A stretch of DNA of 64,000 nucleotides from Bifidobacterium primatium (GTDB lineage: Bacteria; Actinomycetota; Actinomycetes; Actinomycetales; Bifidobacteriaceae): contig NZ_PEBI01000001.1 of the NCBI RefSeq assembly GCF_002802875.1, forward strand, positions 335,830 through 399,829, written 5' to 3'. The translations under genes were made by a program, and so were the position numbers. Below, piece by piece: positions 16,375 through 26,147 of this stretch. Every line of letters begins with the position of its first letter. Positions within the stretch are counted from its first letter, which is position 1. The notes under the pieces are model-generated. The model was not told the origin of the DNA. It made no database searches and worked only from the letters and a program-made list of their open reading frames with translations.

Positions 16375-17136
16375 TCACTCCCCCATGGCGGCGGCCATGT
16401 CCTCCCAGTCAAGTCCGGTGTCCTTGGCCCGCCCGTAGAAGAAGCGGATGAGACCGGGGAAATCCGGATGGTAGTCGAGCCGTTTGAATTCACGAATCAG
16501 CCCCCTGCGCACGTCGGGCGTATTGGGGTACCGGGTCTCGTAGACCGGCAGTCCGCATGGCCGCCATGCGCCGTCGACCTTGGCGATGCGGTTGACGATC
16601 ATACCGCCGTGCGCGCCATCATATTTCGCCGCGACCGGCGGACACCACACGCTGTATTCGCCGCCGCGGATGAGGTCCTCCAGCACGATGCGGCCCTTCG
16701 CCGCGTTGGAATCGTGAATCCAGAACATCGTGGCGAAATTCGTTTCGGCGATCTGCCGCATATCGGCCAATTGGTCGTCGTTGATTCGCCCGCAGTCGTG
16801 GAGCCGTTCGCCGGCGACGCGGAACGGCGAGCGCCCGTCTCCGTCGGGACCGACCCGGTATCGCGGGAATCCTTCGTCGTCCTCGTCGTCCTCCGAGCTG
16901 GCGTCGACCGTGCATTCGTAGGAGAACCAGTCGCAGAACGACCATTCGATCAGCCGCAGCAGCTGGTCGGGATGCCGTTTGAACGGATTGAGGTTCACTT
17001 CATGGTAGAACCGGCGTCTCGCGGCCGTATATCCGTCCGGGTCGCATTCGCGGAACAGGTCGGCGATGTCGCCGGTATCGAGCATGGCCGCGCCCCGTGG
17101 TTCGTTCTCATCGTCGAGTATCGCTTGCTTCATCAT
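16375..17136 (-). CDS. conserved hypothetical protein, unrecognised
   Basis: A 253-residue acidic, soluble protein that I do not recognise. It begins with an acidic segment and carries a long acidic patch (DASSEDDEDDEGFPRYR) near residue 80. Aromatic residues are frequent (EWSFCDWFSYECTVDA, TMFWIHDSN, RFFYGRAKDTGLDWEDMAAAMG). No signal peptide or membrane segment is seen. The ATG at 17136 is preferred over 17145 because GGGAG lies just upstream. The upstream region 17146-17401 contains three DnaA-box-like sequences. Confidence 0.6.
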   Translation of the reverse strand: MMKQAILDDENEPRGAAMLDTGDIADLFRECDPDGYTAARRRFYHEVNLNPFKRHPDQLLRLIEWSFCDWFSYECTVDASSEDDEDDEGFPRYRVGPDGDGRSPFRVAGERLHDCGRINDDQLADMRQIAETNFATMFWIHDSNAAKGRIVLEDLIRGGEYSVWCPPVAAKYDGAHGGMIVNRIAKVDGAWRPCGLPVYETRYPNTPDVRRGLIREFKRLDYHPDFPGLIRFFYGRAKDTGLDWEDMAAAMGE

Positions 17137-17260
17137 CGCTCCCATCGTTGGCGGAATGTTGGAACATCAATGATTCCAACGTTTCTGCGGCTCCCTTCGA
17201 CCGCAGGTGGTGACCACTGTAAGACGGCGCGGAACGGCCGGCAAACGCCTTCGACGGGAA

Positions 17261-17337
17261 TGTGGATAAGTCGGATAATTCGATGATTGAAACGGAAAAT
17301 GTGGATGATTCGGCCGCCTATCCGCCGATGTGGATAA
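17261..17337. promoter_or_regulatory. cluster of three DnaA-box-like 9-mers (TGTGGATrA)
   Basis: TGTGGATAA occurs at 17261-17269 and 17329-17337, each the exact complement of the DnaA box TTATCCACA. A one-base variant, TGTGGATGA, is at 17300-17308. All three point the same way, within 77 bases of a 265-bp gene-free gap between the hypothetical gene (starts 17136, minus) and the end of the UvrA-like gene. No AT-rich unwinding region or replication gene is nearby. A DnaA-titration site or a DnaA-regulated promoter is therefore more likely than an origin. Confidence 0.5.
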
Positions 17338-17401
17338 TTTCTGCGGGGGCCGGCGGAATCGCCGCCGGCCCCATGACATCCCGATTGCGACGATGCCGAC
17401 A

Positions 17402-20032
17402 CTACAGATACCGGCCGGTGACGCTTGCAGCGTCGGCGGCGATATCGGCCGGCGAACCGGCGGCGACGATGCGGCCGCCGTTCTCGCCGCCGCCCGGCCC
17501 CATGTCGATGATGTGGTCGGCGTTGGCGATGACGTCCAGGTCGTGTTCGATGACGACGACCGTGGCGCCGGCGGCGACCAGTCGGTCGAAGACGCCGAGC
17601 AGCACGCGCACGTCGAGCGGATGCAGGCCGATGGTCGGCTCGTCGAACACGAACACGGCGTCGGATTGCGCACGCCCCATTTCGCTGGCGAGTTTGAGGC
17701 GCTGCGCCTCGCCGCCCGACAGGGCCGGCGTCGGCTCGCCGAGCGTGAGATACCCGAGTCCCAGATCGTGCAGGGTCTCCAGCCGCGCATGGACCTTGCG
17801 CAAATCGGCGGTGGCATCCAACGCCTCGTCCACGCTCATGGCCATGAGCTGCGGCAACGTCAGCGGATGCAACGCCGCAGCGGCGTCGCCTTTCCTCGGT
17901 TTCGGCACGCGATGGATGCGGCTCGCCTCGGGCGCGTATCTCGTGCCGCGGCAGTCGGGGCATTCGATGTCCACGTCGGGCAGGAACTGCACGTCCAACG
18001 AAATCGATCCGGTGCCGTCGCAGGTCGGGCAGCGCAGCCGGCCGGTATTGTAGGAGAAGTCCCCCGCCTTGTATCCGGCGGCCTTCGCCTCCTCGCCGCG
18101 CGCGAACGCCCGACGCAGCTCGTCATGGATGCCGGCGTACGTGGCGACGGTCGACCGCACGTTCGCGCCGATCGGCGTGGCGTCGATGAGGTTCACGCGG
18201 GCGATGCCGGTGACGTCAGCGGCATCCCCGTCACCGCCGGAGGCAGTGTCATTGACGTCGCCGCTGCCTTCAACGCTCAGCGCACGCACGTGTTCCGGCA
18301 ACGGCTCGCCTGCGGCACGCGCCTTCAACGCCGGAATCAGCGATTCCAGCACCATCGTCGTCTTGCCGGAACCGGAGACGCCGGTCACGACGGTGAGCCG
18401 GCCGCGCGGGATATCCACGTTCAGTGGCCTGACCGTATGCAACGGGCCGGTCTCCATATGGATACGGCCGTTCGCGAACATACCGTCCGGGGCGACGACG
18501 TCGCGCACGCGGGCGGCGCGTTCCTCCGTCAAAAACGGTGCGATTCGGCTTTCCGAAGCCTGCGCGACCTCGCCCACCGTGCCCTGCGCAATCACATGGC
18601 CGCCGTCGGCGCCGGCGACGGGACCCATCTCCACCAGATGATCGGCGGCCTTCAGAACCCGCACGTCGTGATCGACGACGACCACGGAATTGCCGTCTGC
18701 GACGAGGTCACGCATCACGCCGAGCAGACCGTCCACGTTCGCCGGATGCAGGCCGATCGACGGCTCGTCAAGCACATACAGCACGCCGGTCGTGCGGTTG
18801 CGCACGGCGCGGGCGAGCTGCACGCGCTGGCGTTCACCGGTCGATAGCGTGGCACCGGCGCGGTCAAGCGCAAGATATCCGAGACCAAGTTCAAGCAGCC
18901 GTTTCGCAACATCGAGGAACGATTCGCCGATGTTCCGCCCCATCCGCCGCATTTCCGGCGGCAGCATATCCGGCACGCCGCGCACCCATGCAACGGCGTC
19001 GTCAAGTGTCATCGCGGCGGCCTGTGCAAGGTTCATGTCGCCGATCCTCGGCGCTCGGGCGGCTTCAGACAGCCGGCTGCCACCGCAGTCGGTACACGGT
19101 CTCTCCACGAGGAATCGCGCCACGCGCTTCAGACCTTTCTCGTCCTTGGCCTTGGCGAGCGCGTTTTCCACCGTGTAGACGGCGTTGTAGTAGGTGAAGT
19201 CGAGTTCGGCGAAGTCGTCGGATTTCTTCGACCGGTACAGGATGTGCTTCTTGACGGCCGGACCGTTGAAGACGATGTCGCGTTCCTTGACGGTGAGCTG
19301 GTTGAACGGCACGTTCGTGCGTACGCCCATCGCGCCGCACACCTGCTTCATGAGGTCCCACATGAGCGAGCCCCATGGCAGCACGGCTCCGTCGTCGATG
19401 GATTTCGTCTCGTCGGGCACGAGCGCGGCGCGGTTGACCTCGCGCACGATGCCGGTTCCGGAGCAGGTGGGGCAGGCGCCGGCCGAGTTGAAGGCGAGGC
19501 TTTCCGCCCCGGGCCCGTGGAATTCCCTGCCGCAGCCGGCGCAGGTTATGGGCAGTTCGGCGGCCACGTTGAGACTCGGTCGGTTGCGGGCGCCGCAGTA
19601 TGGGCAGACGTGCGAGCCGACGCGGGAGAACAGCAATCGCAGACTGTTGAGCAGCTCGGTCATGGTGCCGAACGTGGAGCGCACGCCGGGCACGCTCGGC
19701 CGCTGGTGCAGGGCGAGGGCGGCGGGTACGTGGCGCACGTCGTCCACCTGCGCGCGACCGGCCTGGGTGAGTCGGCGCCGCGTGTATGTGGAGAGGGCCT
19801 CCAGGTATCGTCGCGAGCCTTCGGCGTAGAGCACGCCCAATGCCAGCGATGATTTCCCCGATCCGGAGACGCCGGCCACGCCGACCAGCTCCCCCAGCGG
19901 AATGTCGATGCTTATGTTCTTGAGATTGTGCACGCGCGCGCCACGGACTTCGATGGCGCCGGGCCCGGATCGCCGCGGTCGCCGTGCGATCCGCCACCCG
20001 TCCCCGTTCCTGCCTTCAGTCATGCCTCCCAT
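17402..20032 (-). CDS. UvrA paralogue (class II excinuclease ABC subunit A-like ATPase)
   Basis: An 876-residue tandem ABC ATPase. The first Walker A is GVSGSGKSS and the second GVSGSGKTT. Walker B motifs read [14 protein letters not shown] and [13 protein letters not shown]. The signatures are [11 protein letters not shown] (STGE instead of SGGE) and [11 protein letters not shown]. Zinc modules carry CPYCGA, CAGCG, CPTC, CTDCG, CPTCDG and CPDCRG. It is shorter than housekeeping UvrA (about 950) and resembles the drug-resistance/UvrA2 class, whose members are linked to DNA-intercalator tolerance. The start is uncertain: ATG 20032, or 20023 with GGGAGG immediately upstream. Confidence 0.85.
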   Translation of the reverse strand: MGGMTEGRNGDGWRIARRPRRSGPGAIEVRGARVHNLKNISIDIPLGELVGVAGVSGSGKSSLALGVLYAEGSRRYLEALSTYTRRRLTQAGRAQVDDVRHVPAALALHQRPSVPGVRSTFGTMTELLNSLRLLFSRVGSHVCPYCGARNRPSLNVAAELPITCAGCGREFHGPGAESLAFNSAGACPTCSGTGIVREVNRAALVPDETKSIDDGAVLPWGSLMWDLMKQVCGAMGVRTNVPFNQLTVKERDIVFNGPAVKKHILYRSKKSDDFAELDFTYYNAVYTVENALAKAKDEKGLKRVARFLVERPCTDCGGSRLSEAARAPRIGDMNLAQAAAMTLDDAVAWVRGVPDMLPPEMRRMGRNIGESFLDVAKRLLELGLGYLALDRAGATLSTGERQRVQLARAVRNRTTGVLYVLDEPSIGLHPANVDGLLGVMRDLVADGNSVVVVDHDVRVLKAADHLVEMGPVAGADGGHVIAQGTVGEVAQASESRIAPFLTEERAARVRDVVAPDGMFANGRIHMETGPLHTVRPLNVDIPRGRLTVVTGVSGSGKTTMVLESLIPALKARAAGEPLPEHVRALSVEGSGDVNDTASGGDGDAADVTGIARVNLIDATPIGANVRSTVATYAGIHDELRRAFARGEEAKAAGYKAGDFSYNTGRLRCPTCDGTGSISLDVQFLPDVDIECPDCRGTRYAPEASRIHRVPKPRKGDAAAALHPLTLPQLMAMSVDEALDATADLRKVHARLETLHDLGLGYLTLGEPTPALSGGEAQRLKLASEMGRAQSDAVFVFDEPTIGLHPLDVRVLLGVFDRLVAAGATVVVIEHDLDVIANADHIIDMGPGGGENGGRIVAAGSPADIAADAASVTGRYL

Positions 20033-20058
20033 TGTAGGAACGGCGGGCGTCACGACAA

Positions 20059-20115
20059 TTTCCTCGCGCAACTTGTCGCTTCGCACCCCGAAAACCGACG
20101 ATTTGCGCGAGGAAA
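20059..20115. repeat. single 57-bp intergenic dyad with 13-bp arms
   Basis: The arms TTTCCTCGCGCAA (20059-20071) and TTGCGCGAGGAAA (20103-20115) pair perfectly across 31 bases. The element lies upstream of the UvrA-like gene and just past the stop of the small XRE-type gene at 20140. Its layout resembles one unit of the palindromic arrays elsewhere in the window, but the arm sequence differs. Confidence 0.55.
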
Positions 20116-20139
20116 CCGCAAAAATCGCCTATTCGCCTA

Positions 20140-20451
20140 TTATACAGTGGCCGCATAGACCTCGTACGAGGCGTATTGCGGCAGGTCGTATCTGGTGATG
20201 GAGAACGGCTTCGACGCGCCTTCGGCGGGCTTGTCGACGTATTCATGATCGCCGTAGATGATACGCCCCTTGGCGTCGCGCAATACGACCGTGACGATGA
20301 CGTCGCGCCGCTGTTTGCACCACAGTTCGCTGACGCCGGCGAGGCGGAGCAGCCGTTGGGTCTCCCGCAGGTCGCAGCCGAGTCCGAAGGCGAGCTTGAT
20401 GGCGTGGTCGCGCCCCGGCCGTCTTTTGCCGGCGAAGACGTCGTACACCAC
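20140..20451 (-). pseudogene. XRE-type regulator fragment, probably N-terminally truncated
   Basis: The open frame encodes VVYDVFAGKRRPGRDHAIKL, AFGLGCDLRETQRLLRLAGV and a conserved-looking RRDVIVT segment. This matches the second half of the helix-turn-helix of small XRE regulators in which a recognition helix (SGKRNPSRD-like) is followed by an ETQ-LL-LAG hinge. A 40-residue C-terminal extension rich in aromatic residues ([16 protein letters not shown]) follows. The frame stays open upstream to about 20530 without an ATG. The nearest start, GTG at 20451, has no obvious ribosome binding site. It is most likely a decayed gene or one with an unusual start. Confidence 0.45.
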
Positions 20452-20537
20452 GGTGGCGATGATGGTCGTGACCGTCGTGTCGATATCGCCGAATGTGAAC
20501 GGAGAACTTGATGTCAGGTATTTAACATAATGCTAAT

Positions 20538-20566
20538 TTGATTACATTTTCACATTGCATTAGATT
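20538..20566 (+). promoter_or_regulatory. candidate sigma-70-type promoter for the small membrane protein gene
   Basis: TTGATT (20538-20543), a 17-base spacer and TAGATT (20561-20566) form a reasonable promoter in a locally AT-rich stretch. It is about 75 bases upstream of the ATG at 20642. Confidence 0.4.
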
Positions 20567-20641
20567 GGATTTGATATTCAGCAGCAACGCCTTTGGCAGC
20601 ACGCCACCGGCGATGACGTCAACGCCAAGAGGGGTATACGC

Positions 20642-20776
20642 ATGAGCGAACGATTGAAGATCGCCATAGCGGTCGGTTCGACGGTCGCCGTCGCCGGACT
20701 CACCGCCTCGTTGATCACGATGCTGCTGTCGCGAAGGATGACGGCTAGCGACCGGATTTGCCGTCGGGGAGCATAA
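20642..20776 (+). CDS. small single-span membrane protein (44 residues)
   Basis: A short open frame beginning MSERLKIAIAVGSTVAVAGL has one hydrophobic segment of about 22 residues, followed by a basic tail (LLSRRMTASDRICRR). AGAGGGG is spaced nine bases before the ATG and a plausible promoter lies at 20538. The end overlaps, on the opposite strand, the last 32 bases of the XRE-membrane gene, which also ends in a hydrophobic segment. The function is unknown. It could be a toxin-like or regulatory small membrane peptide, but nothing in the sequence proves this. Confidence 0.45.
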   Translation: MSERLKIAIAVGSTVAVAGLTASLITMLLSRRMTASDRICRRGA

Positions 20777-21263
20777 GGAACGCAAGTGCGCCGGCGGCGG
20801 CACCACTGGCGAGCGCGCCGGTGATGGCCGCGAGTATCTGCATGGCGGCGCCGGTCATCGGCCGGCCCGATTCGCCTCTGCCGCCATCATCGGCGGCACC
20901 GCGTTTGCCGCCGCGCTTTGCCCCGACAGTCTTCGACGGTGCATCCGCATCCTCGGCGGCGTCATCGTCGGCGATGACGCCATCGGCGGTGTTCTGCATC
21001 GGATCGTCGACCAGCGTCTTGATGACGCGGGCGAGGTCGCGGTTCTCCCGCTTGGCGATCTCCGCGTTGAACACGGTTCGCAGCGCCAGATACTGCAGCT
21101 TGGTCATGGGGCTTCTGCCGGTCTCGAGATTGGAGACGGTCTGTCTGGCCACGCCCAGTTCGTCGGCGAGCTCCTGCGTGGTCCATCCTGCGACCTTGCG
21201 CACGATGGACAGGTTCTCCTGGAACTTGTCTATCCACCGTCGTTCGATTTCCGGCACGGCCAT
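20745..21263 (-). CDS. XRE family regulator with C-terminal membrane segment
   Basis: A 172-residue protein. Helix-turn-helix residues 13-75 include IVRKVAGWTTQELADELGVARQTVSNLETGRSPMT. An acidic, disordered middle region with a lysine/arginine patch follows. The C-terminus has a hydrophobic segment (MQILAAITGALASGAAAGALAFLML). This layout suggests a membrane-tethered DNA-binding protein. AAAGGAGG precedes the ATG at 21263. It is divergent from hsdR (start 21427) and may regulate the restriction-modification operon. That is a positional inference. Confidence 0.75.
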   Translation of the reverse strand: MAVPEIERRWIDKFQENLSIVRKVAGWTTQELADELGVARQTVSNLETGRSPMTKLQYLALRTVFNAEIAKRENRDLARVIKTLVDDPMQNTADGVIADDDAAEDADAPSKTVGAKRGGKRGAADDGGRGESGRPMTGAAMQILAAITGALASGAAAGALAFLMLPDGKSGR

Positions 21264-21426
21264 GACGCCCTCCTTTCGCGCTGCCACCATCATACGCAAC
21301 GCGATGGCTCGCAAGACGCCCGCCATCGTCAAATCCCCCGACCGCGAAGCGTCCTCATTATCATGAATATCAACCGACTCGACGATGATGACACGCGACG
21401 ATGACAGTCTCGGGAAAGAAGGAGTC

Positions 21427-24400
21427 ATGCACGGTCCGGAAGACAAGTACGTGAAGGTTCCGGCATTGGTTCATGCCACACGTCTGGGATGGAAGTACCG
21501 TTCCATCAAGCACGACAGACCGGGCACGGATTACGACCCCGGTACGAACATCTTCTACGACCTGTTCGCAGAATCCATCCGCCGCATCAATCCCGACCGC
21601 GGCATAGATGACGACCGCGTCCGGTTCCTCATCCGCAAGATCGCGGCGATATTGAGCGGCGACGATTTGGGCCGTGCGTTCTTTGAAAATCTCCAGCATG
21701 GTTTGGACGGCTATCGCCTTATCGATTTCGATAATCCCGAACGCAATGATTTCACCGTCGTCACCGAATTGACGTATGCGCATGACGACGATAATTTCCG
21801 ACCCGACATCGTGTTCCTCGTCAATGGCATGCCGTTGTGTTTCATGGAGGTCAAGCGGCCGAACAACCGTGACGGCATTCTCGCTGAGCGCAATCGCATG
21901 TTCAGCAGGTTCCGGCAGCCGTTCTTCAGGCGGTTCGCGAACATCACGCAGATCATGGCGTTCAGCAACAACCAGCCGTATGACGACGCCGACCGCGATC
22001 CGATTCAAGGCTCGTTCTACGCCACGAGTTCATATGAGACGTTGTGGATGAACCGGTTCCGCGAGGAACCGCAGTCCGCGAAGGCCCTCGCCGCCACTCT
22101 TGCTCCGCGAAACCCAGACGAGGAGAAACGCATCCTACAAGACAACAACGTCATTGCCCTGTTTGACACCCCGGCGTGGAATGACTCCCTTGACCCGGCG
22201 ACTCCGGCGAACGGCATCATCACGTCGCTGTTCTCCCGCAATCGTCTGCTGTTCCTGCTGCAATACGGTCTGTGCTACAAAGAGTATGTCAAGGACGCGA
22301 ACACCGAAGACGCCGACGGCGCTGCAACGGGGGAAGGCGTGCATGTCATCGAGAAGCACATCATGCGCTACCCGCAGTTCTTCGCCTCGCAGGCGGTGCG
22401 TCTCACGCTCGACGACGGCGTGAAGCAGGGCGTGATCTGGCATACGCAGGGCAGCGGCAAGACCGAGCTGGCGTTCCTGCTCACCCGGTATCTTCGCGAC
22501 TATTATCAGCGGCGCAACCGTATTCTGCGCGCGTTCTTCATCGTGGACCGTCTCGATCTGGCGGATCAGGCGAGCGATGAGTTCTCGGCCCGTGGCGCGC
22601 AGGTGCTTCGTGCCGACTCACGCGACAGGTTCATTGACCTATTGCGCAATCCGTCGGAGTGGATGCCGAAGAAGGGCGACGGTTCCGGTTCGGCTACGGC
22701 CCAGATCGCCGTGGTGAATATTCAGAAGTTCCGTGACGACGCTTCCGCCATCCGGGCCGAATACGGGCTGGACGAGCAGCGGCTGTTCTTCATCGACGAG
22801 GCGCATCGCGAATACAAGCCGGGGAAGAGTTTCCTCGCCGCACTGGTCAATGCCGACCGCGATGCCGTGCGCATCGCATTGACCGGTACGCCGCTGATTC
22901 GTCAGAAGGGCGGGGCGGACACGAAGCAGGTGTTCGGCGACTACATTCATACGTATTTCTATGACCGGTCCATCATCGACGGCTACACGCTGCGTCTGCT
23001 GCGCGAGGACATCAAACCGCAGTTCCGCGTGAGAATGAAGAAGATCATGGACGCACTGCGGGAGATCGACGGTCTCACCGACCTCAACGCGGTGTTCGAG
23101 CATCCGCATTTCGTGGAGCCGCTGATCGAATACATCGTAGATGACCTCGTCAACTCGCGTATCGCCCTGGGGCGGGAGAACGAGAACATCGGCGCGATGA
23201 TTGTGGCCCGCACCTCGCAGCAGGCGCGCAACATCTACGCGGAGCTGCAACGCTACGACCAGGACATCTCCTCCGCGCTGATATTGTTCGACGAGGGCAG
23301 CAAGGAGGACCGGCGGAAGCTCCAGCGGAAATTCAAACGCGGTGGCATCGATATTCTCGTGGTCTACAACATGCTGCTTACCGGATTCGATGCACCCCGC
23401 CTGAAGAAGATGTATCTGTGCCGCAAGCTCGACGCGCATAATCTGCTGCAGGCGCTCACCCGAGTGAACCGGCCATATAAGCATATGGACCATGGTTTCG
23501 TGGTCGATTTCGTGGACATTTCCAAGGAGTTCGACAAGACGAACCAGGATTATCTGGCCGAACTCAACAACGAGCTGGGCGACGACATGGCGACGTACAG
23601 CAGTCTGTTCGACGATCCGAAGGTCATCGAGGCCGATTTGGACGACATCAAGGACACGCTTTGGGAGTACAGCACGGACGACGACCACGCGTTCGCCAAG
23701 GAACTGGACGCCATCGAGGACGTGAACGTGCTTTACGCGATTCGCAAGGCGCTGAACCGGTACAAGGAGCTGCGCAACCTCGCCACGCTTTACGGCCATA
23801 CCGAGCTTGAGGACCATTTCGACATCGCCCTGTTCGGCAAGCTGCTCAACGAGGTGAACCTGCGCATCGGCCGCATCAACCAGCAGAAGGCGCTGGCGCT
23901 TGGCCGGCTCTCCACCGGAAGCCTCAACATTCTGCTGGAGAACATGGAGTTCAGCTTCGAGAAGGAGGGCACCGAGGAGCTGAGCATGGCAGACCGGCTC
24001 AAGCAGGCCATCCGCACGACCGGCGGCTCGTTCCAAGGCAATGAGGACCCGGACGACCCACAGTATGTGAATCTGCTCGAAGAGCTGCGCAAGAAACTCC
24101 TTAAAGCCAACATGACGGAGATCACCACCGAGGAGACCGCCGACCTCGTCAACGAGATCAACGAGCTCAAACGGCGGTCCGACGAACTGAACCGACGCAA
24201 CGACCTGCTGGAACGCAAGTACGACGGCGATGCGAAGTTCATGCGAATCCACAAGGCGATGATGCGAGACGAGCACCCCGTGACCGACAGCAGGGCCACA
24301 CTGTTCAAAGCGCTTTCTGCCGCCAAGAAGGTCGTGGATGTCATGGTGGAGCATAACGCGGCGTCCCTCGACCAGCCGGCATCGTTCACTCGCAGTCTCG

Positions 24401-24522
24401 GCCCGAAGGTGCTGAACGCGTTCCGTGAAGCCGGCGTGCAATGCTCCATCAGTCAGGTCAAATCCACGGCCGGCAGGATTTACAATGAGTACTCCGACGA
24501 AAGGAAGAGGAACCTCGCATGA
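21427..24522 (+). CDS. hsdR: type I restriction endonuclease subunit R
   Basis: A 1031-residue motor-nuclease subunit. The N-terminal nuclease domain carries a PD-(D/E)xK core (RPDIVF, then CFMEVKRPN). The superfamily 2 helicase follows: Walker A HTQGSGKTELAF, DEAH box RLFFIDEAHREY, motif III ALTGTPL, and motif VI QALTRVNRPYK. Coiled-coil sequence near the end (VNEINELKRRSDELNRRNDLLERK) fits the HsdM-contacting helical domain. GAAGGAG lies before the ATG at 21427. The gene overlaps hsdM by four bases (ATGA). The complex cuts DNA lacking the methyl mark placed by HsdM/HsdS. Confidence 0.95.
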   Translation: MHGPEDKYVKVPALVHATRLGWKYRSIKHDRPGTDYDPGTNIFYDLFAESIRRINPDRGIDDDRVRFLIRKIAAILSGDDLGRAFFENLQHGLDGYRLIDFDNPERNDFTVVTELTYAHDDDNFRPDIVFLVNGMPLCFMEVKRPNNRDGILAERNRMFSRFRQPFFRRFANITQIMAFSNNQPYDDADRDPIQGSFYATSSYETLWMNRFREEPQSAKALAATLAPRNPDEEKRILQDNNVIALFDTPAWNDSLDPATPANGIITSLFSRNRLLFLLQYGLCYKEYVKDANTEDADGAATGEGVHVIEKHIMRYPQFFASQAVRLTLDDGVKQGVIWHTQGSGKTELAFLLTRYLRDYYQRRNRILRAFFIVDRLDLADQASDEFSARGAQVLRADSRDRFIDLLRNPSEWMPKKGDGSGSATAQIAVVNIQKFRDDASAIRAEYGLDEQRLFFIDEAHREYKPGKSFLAALVNADRDAVRIALTGTPLIRQKGGADTKQVFGDYIHTYFYDRSIIDGYTLRLLREDIKPQFRVRMKKIMDALREIDGLTDLNAVFEHPHFVEPLIEYIVDDLVNSRIALGRENENIGAMIVARTSQQARNIYAELQRYDQDISSALILFDEGSKEDRRKLQRKFKRGGIDILVVYNMLLTGFDAPRLKKMYLCRKLDAHNLLQALTRVNRPYKHMDHGFVVDFVDISKEFDKTNQDYLAELNNELGDDMATYSSLFDDPKVIEADLDDIKDTLWEYSTDDDHAFAKELDAIEDVNVLYAIRKALNRYKELRNLATLYGHTELEDHFDIALFGKLLNEVNLRIGRINQQKALALGRLSTGSLNILLENMEFSFEKEGTEELSMADRLKQAIRTTGGSFQGNEDPDDPQYVNLLEELRKKLLKANMTEITTEETADLVNEINELKRRSDELNRRNDLLERKYDGDAKFMRIHKAMMRDEHPVTDSRATLFKALSAAKKVVDVMVEHNAASLDQPASFTRSLGPKVLNAFREAGVQCSISQVKSTAGRIYNEYSDERKRNLA

Positions 24523-26147
24523 ACACCGTGATTCTCAACGACACCCTCGCCATGATCGACAAGCTGAAGACCGTGTGCGCGAATTACGGCCTGGCCAACG
24601 ACAGCAGCGAATACAAGATCATCACCGAGGCGTTCCTGTACAAGTATCTGAACGACCGGATGCTCTACGAGTTCACGAAACTGCCCGAGTTCGCCGACTG
24701 CGACGACACGGCGGCGATCGAGGAGCGCTTTCGCGGCCTCGATGACGCCGACAGGGATATGATCCAGCAGCTGGAACTGGGTACCGTAGCCTATGTACGC
24801 CCCGAATGGATGGTCTCCTCGTTGTTCAACAGGCAGAACACCGACGACTTCGCCCAACGATTCGACGAGGCACTGCTCGGCATAGCACAGGACAACGTCG
24901 AAGTGTATTCGGTGAAGGCCGGCAACGCAGCCATCACCCTGTTCCAAGGCGTCTCACGGTTCATCGTGGAGGAGAACAAGCGCAACGGATTCTGCGCGGC
25001 TCTCATCAACGCGCTTTCGGACTTCAGCTTCGCCGACGCGTTCTCGCAGGGCTACGACTTCTTCTCGCAGGTGTTCGAGTATCTCATCAAGGACTACAAC
25101 AAGGATTCCGGCAGCTACGGCGAGTATTTCACGCCGCACGCCATCGCGAACATCATGGCGCGGATTCTTGCGCCCGATGGCGACAAGAACGTGACGGTGT
25201 ATGATCCGGCGGCAGGTTCGGGCACATTGGTTCTGGCGTTGGCGCACCAGATCGGCGAAAACAACTGCACCACGTATACGCAGGACCGTTCGCAGAAGGC
25301 CAACGAGTTCATGCGATTGAACCTAATCCTGAATGGCTTGGTCGGATCGTTGGAGAACGTGGTGCACGACGATACGCTCGTCTCTCCCAGGCATCTGGCG
25401 GCCGACGGCAGGAGTCTGCAGCGGTTCGACTACATCGTGAGCAATCCGCCGTTCAAATGCGATTTCTCCGATACGCGCGACACATTGGCTTCGGAGAAGT
25501 ATGCACAGCGGTTCTGGGCGGGCGTGCCGAAGGTGCCGGCCAAGACACCGGAGAAGATGGCCATCTATCTGATGTTCATCCAGCATATTCTCTATTCGTT
25601 GAAGCCGGGCGGCAAGGCGGCCATCGTAGTGCCGACCGGGTTTCTGACGGCGAAGAGCAAGATCGAGCTGGCCATTCGCACGAAGATGATCGAAAGCGGC
25701 ATGTTACGTGGCGTGGTCTCCATGCCAAGCAACATCTTCGCCAACACCGGCACGAACGTGTCGATACTCTTTGTGGACTCCTCGAAGCGGTACGACCATG
25801 CGCTGCTTGTGGACGCCTCGAAGCTCGGCACCAAGGAGAAAGTGGGCAAGAACCAGCGCACGGTGCTTTCGGACGACGAGATCGAACGCATCATCTCGGT
25901 GTTCAACGGCATGGAGGAGCAGGATGATTTCTCCGTGCTGGCCGACTATACGGCCATTGCGGAGAAACGGTATTCGTTCAGCGCCGGACAGTATTTTGAG
26001 GTGAAGATCGAATACGAGAACATCACCCCTAAACAGTTCCAAGCCGAGATGGCCGAGCACACGGACAAGCTGCGCGACCTATGGGCCGAAGGCGAGCGCC
26101 TGCAGCACGAGATCGAAGAGCAGATGAAGGCGGTGCGCATTGCGTAA
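24519..26147 (+). CDS. hsdM: type I restriction-modification DNA methyltransferase subunit M
   Basis: A 542-residue N6-adenine methyltransferase. The helical N-terminal HsdM domain leads into the catalytic core with SAM motif I YDPAAGSGTLVLAL and catalytic motif IV IVSNPPFKCDFSD. A conserved YGEYFTPHAIANIMA precedes motif I. Translation is coupled to hsdR by a four-base overlap, and hsdS starts before the hsdM stop. With HsdS it methylates the host recognition sequence; with HsdR added it restricts. Length and motif order are normal for the family. Confidence 0.95.
   Translation: MNTVILNDTLAMIDKLKTVCANYGLANDSSEYKIITEAFLYKYLNDRMLYEFTKLPEFADCDDTAAIEERFRGLDDADRDMIQQLELGTVAYVRPEWMVSSLFNRQNTDDFAQRFDEALLGIAQDNVEVYSVKAGNAAITLFQGVSRFIVEENKRNGFCAALINALSDFSFADAFSQGYDFFSQVFEYLIKDYNKDSGSYGEYFTPHAIANIMARILAPDGDKNVTVYDPAAGSGTLVLALAHQIGENNCTTYTQDRSQKANEFMRLNLILNGLVGSLENVVHDDTLVSPRHLAADGRSLQRFDYIVSNPPFKCDFSDTRDTLASEKYAQRFWAGVPKVPAKTPEKMAIYLMFIQHILYSLKPGGKAAIVVPTGFLTAKSKIELAIRTKMIESGMLRGVVSMPSNIFANTGTNVSILFVDSSKRYDHALLVDASKLGTKEKVGKNQRTVLSDDEIERIISVFNGMEEQDDFSVLADYTAIAEKRYSFSAGQYFEVKIEYENITPKQFQAEMAEHTDKLRDLWAEGERLQHEIEEQMKAVRIA

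Noticed and set aside
17261-17337. A replication origin
   Set aside because: There is no dnaA/dnaN or plasmid rep gene, no AT-rich unwinding tract, and only three boxes. A titration or regulatory site is the more modest reading.
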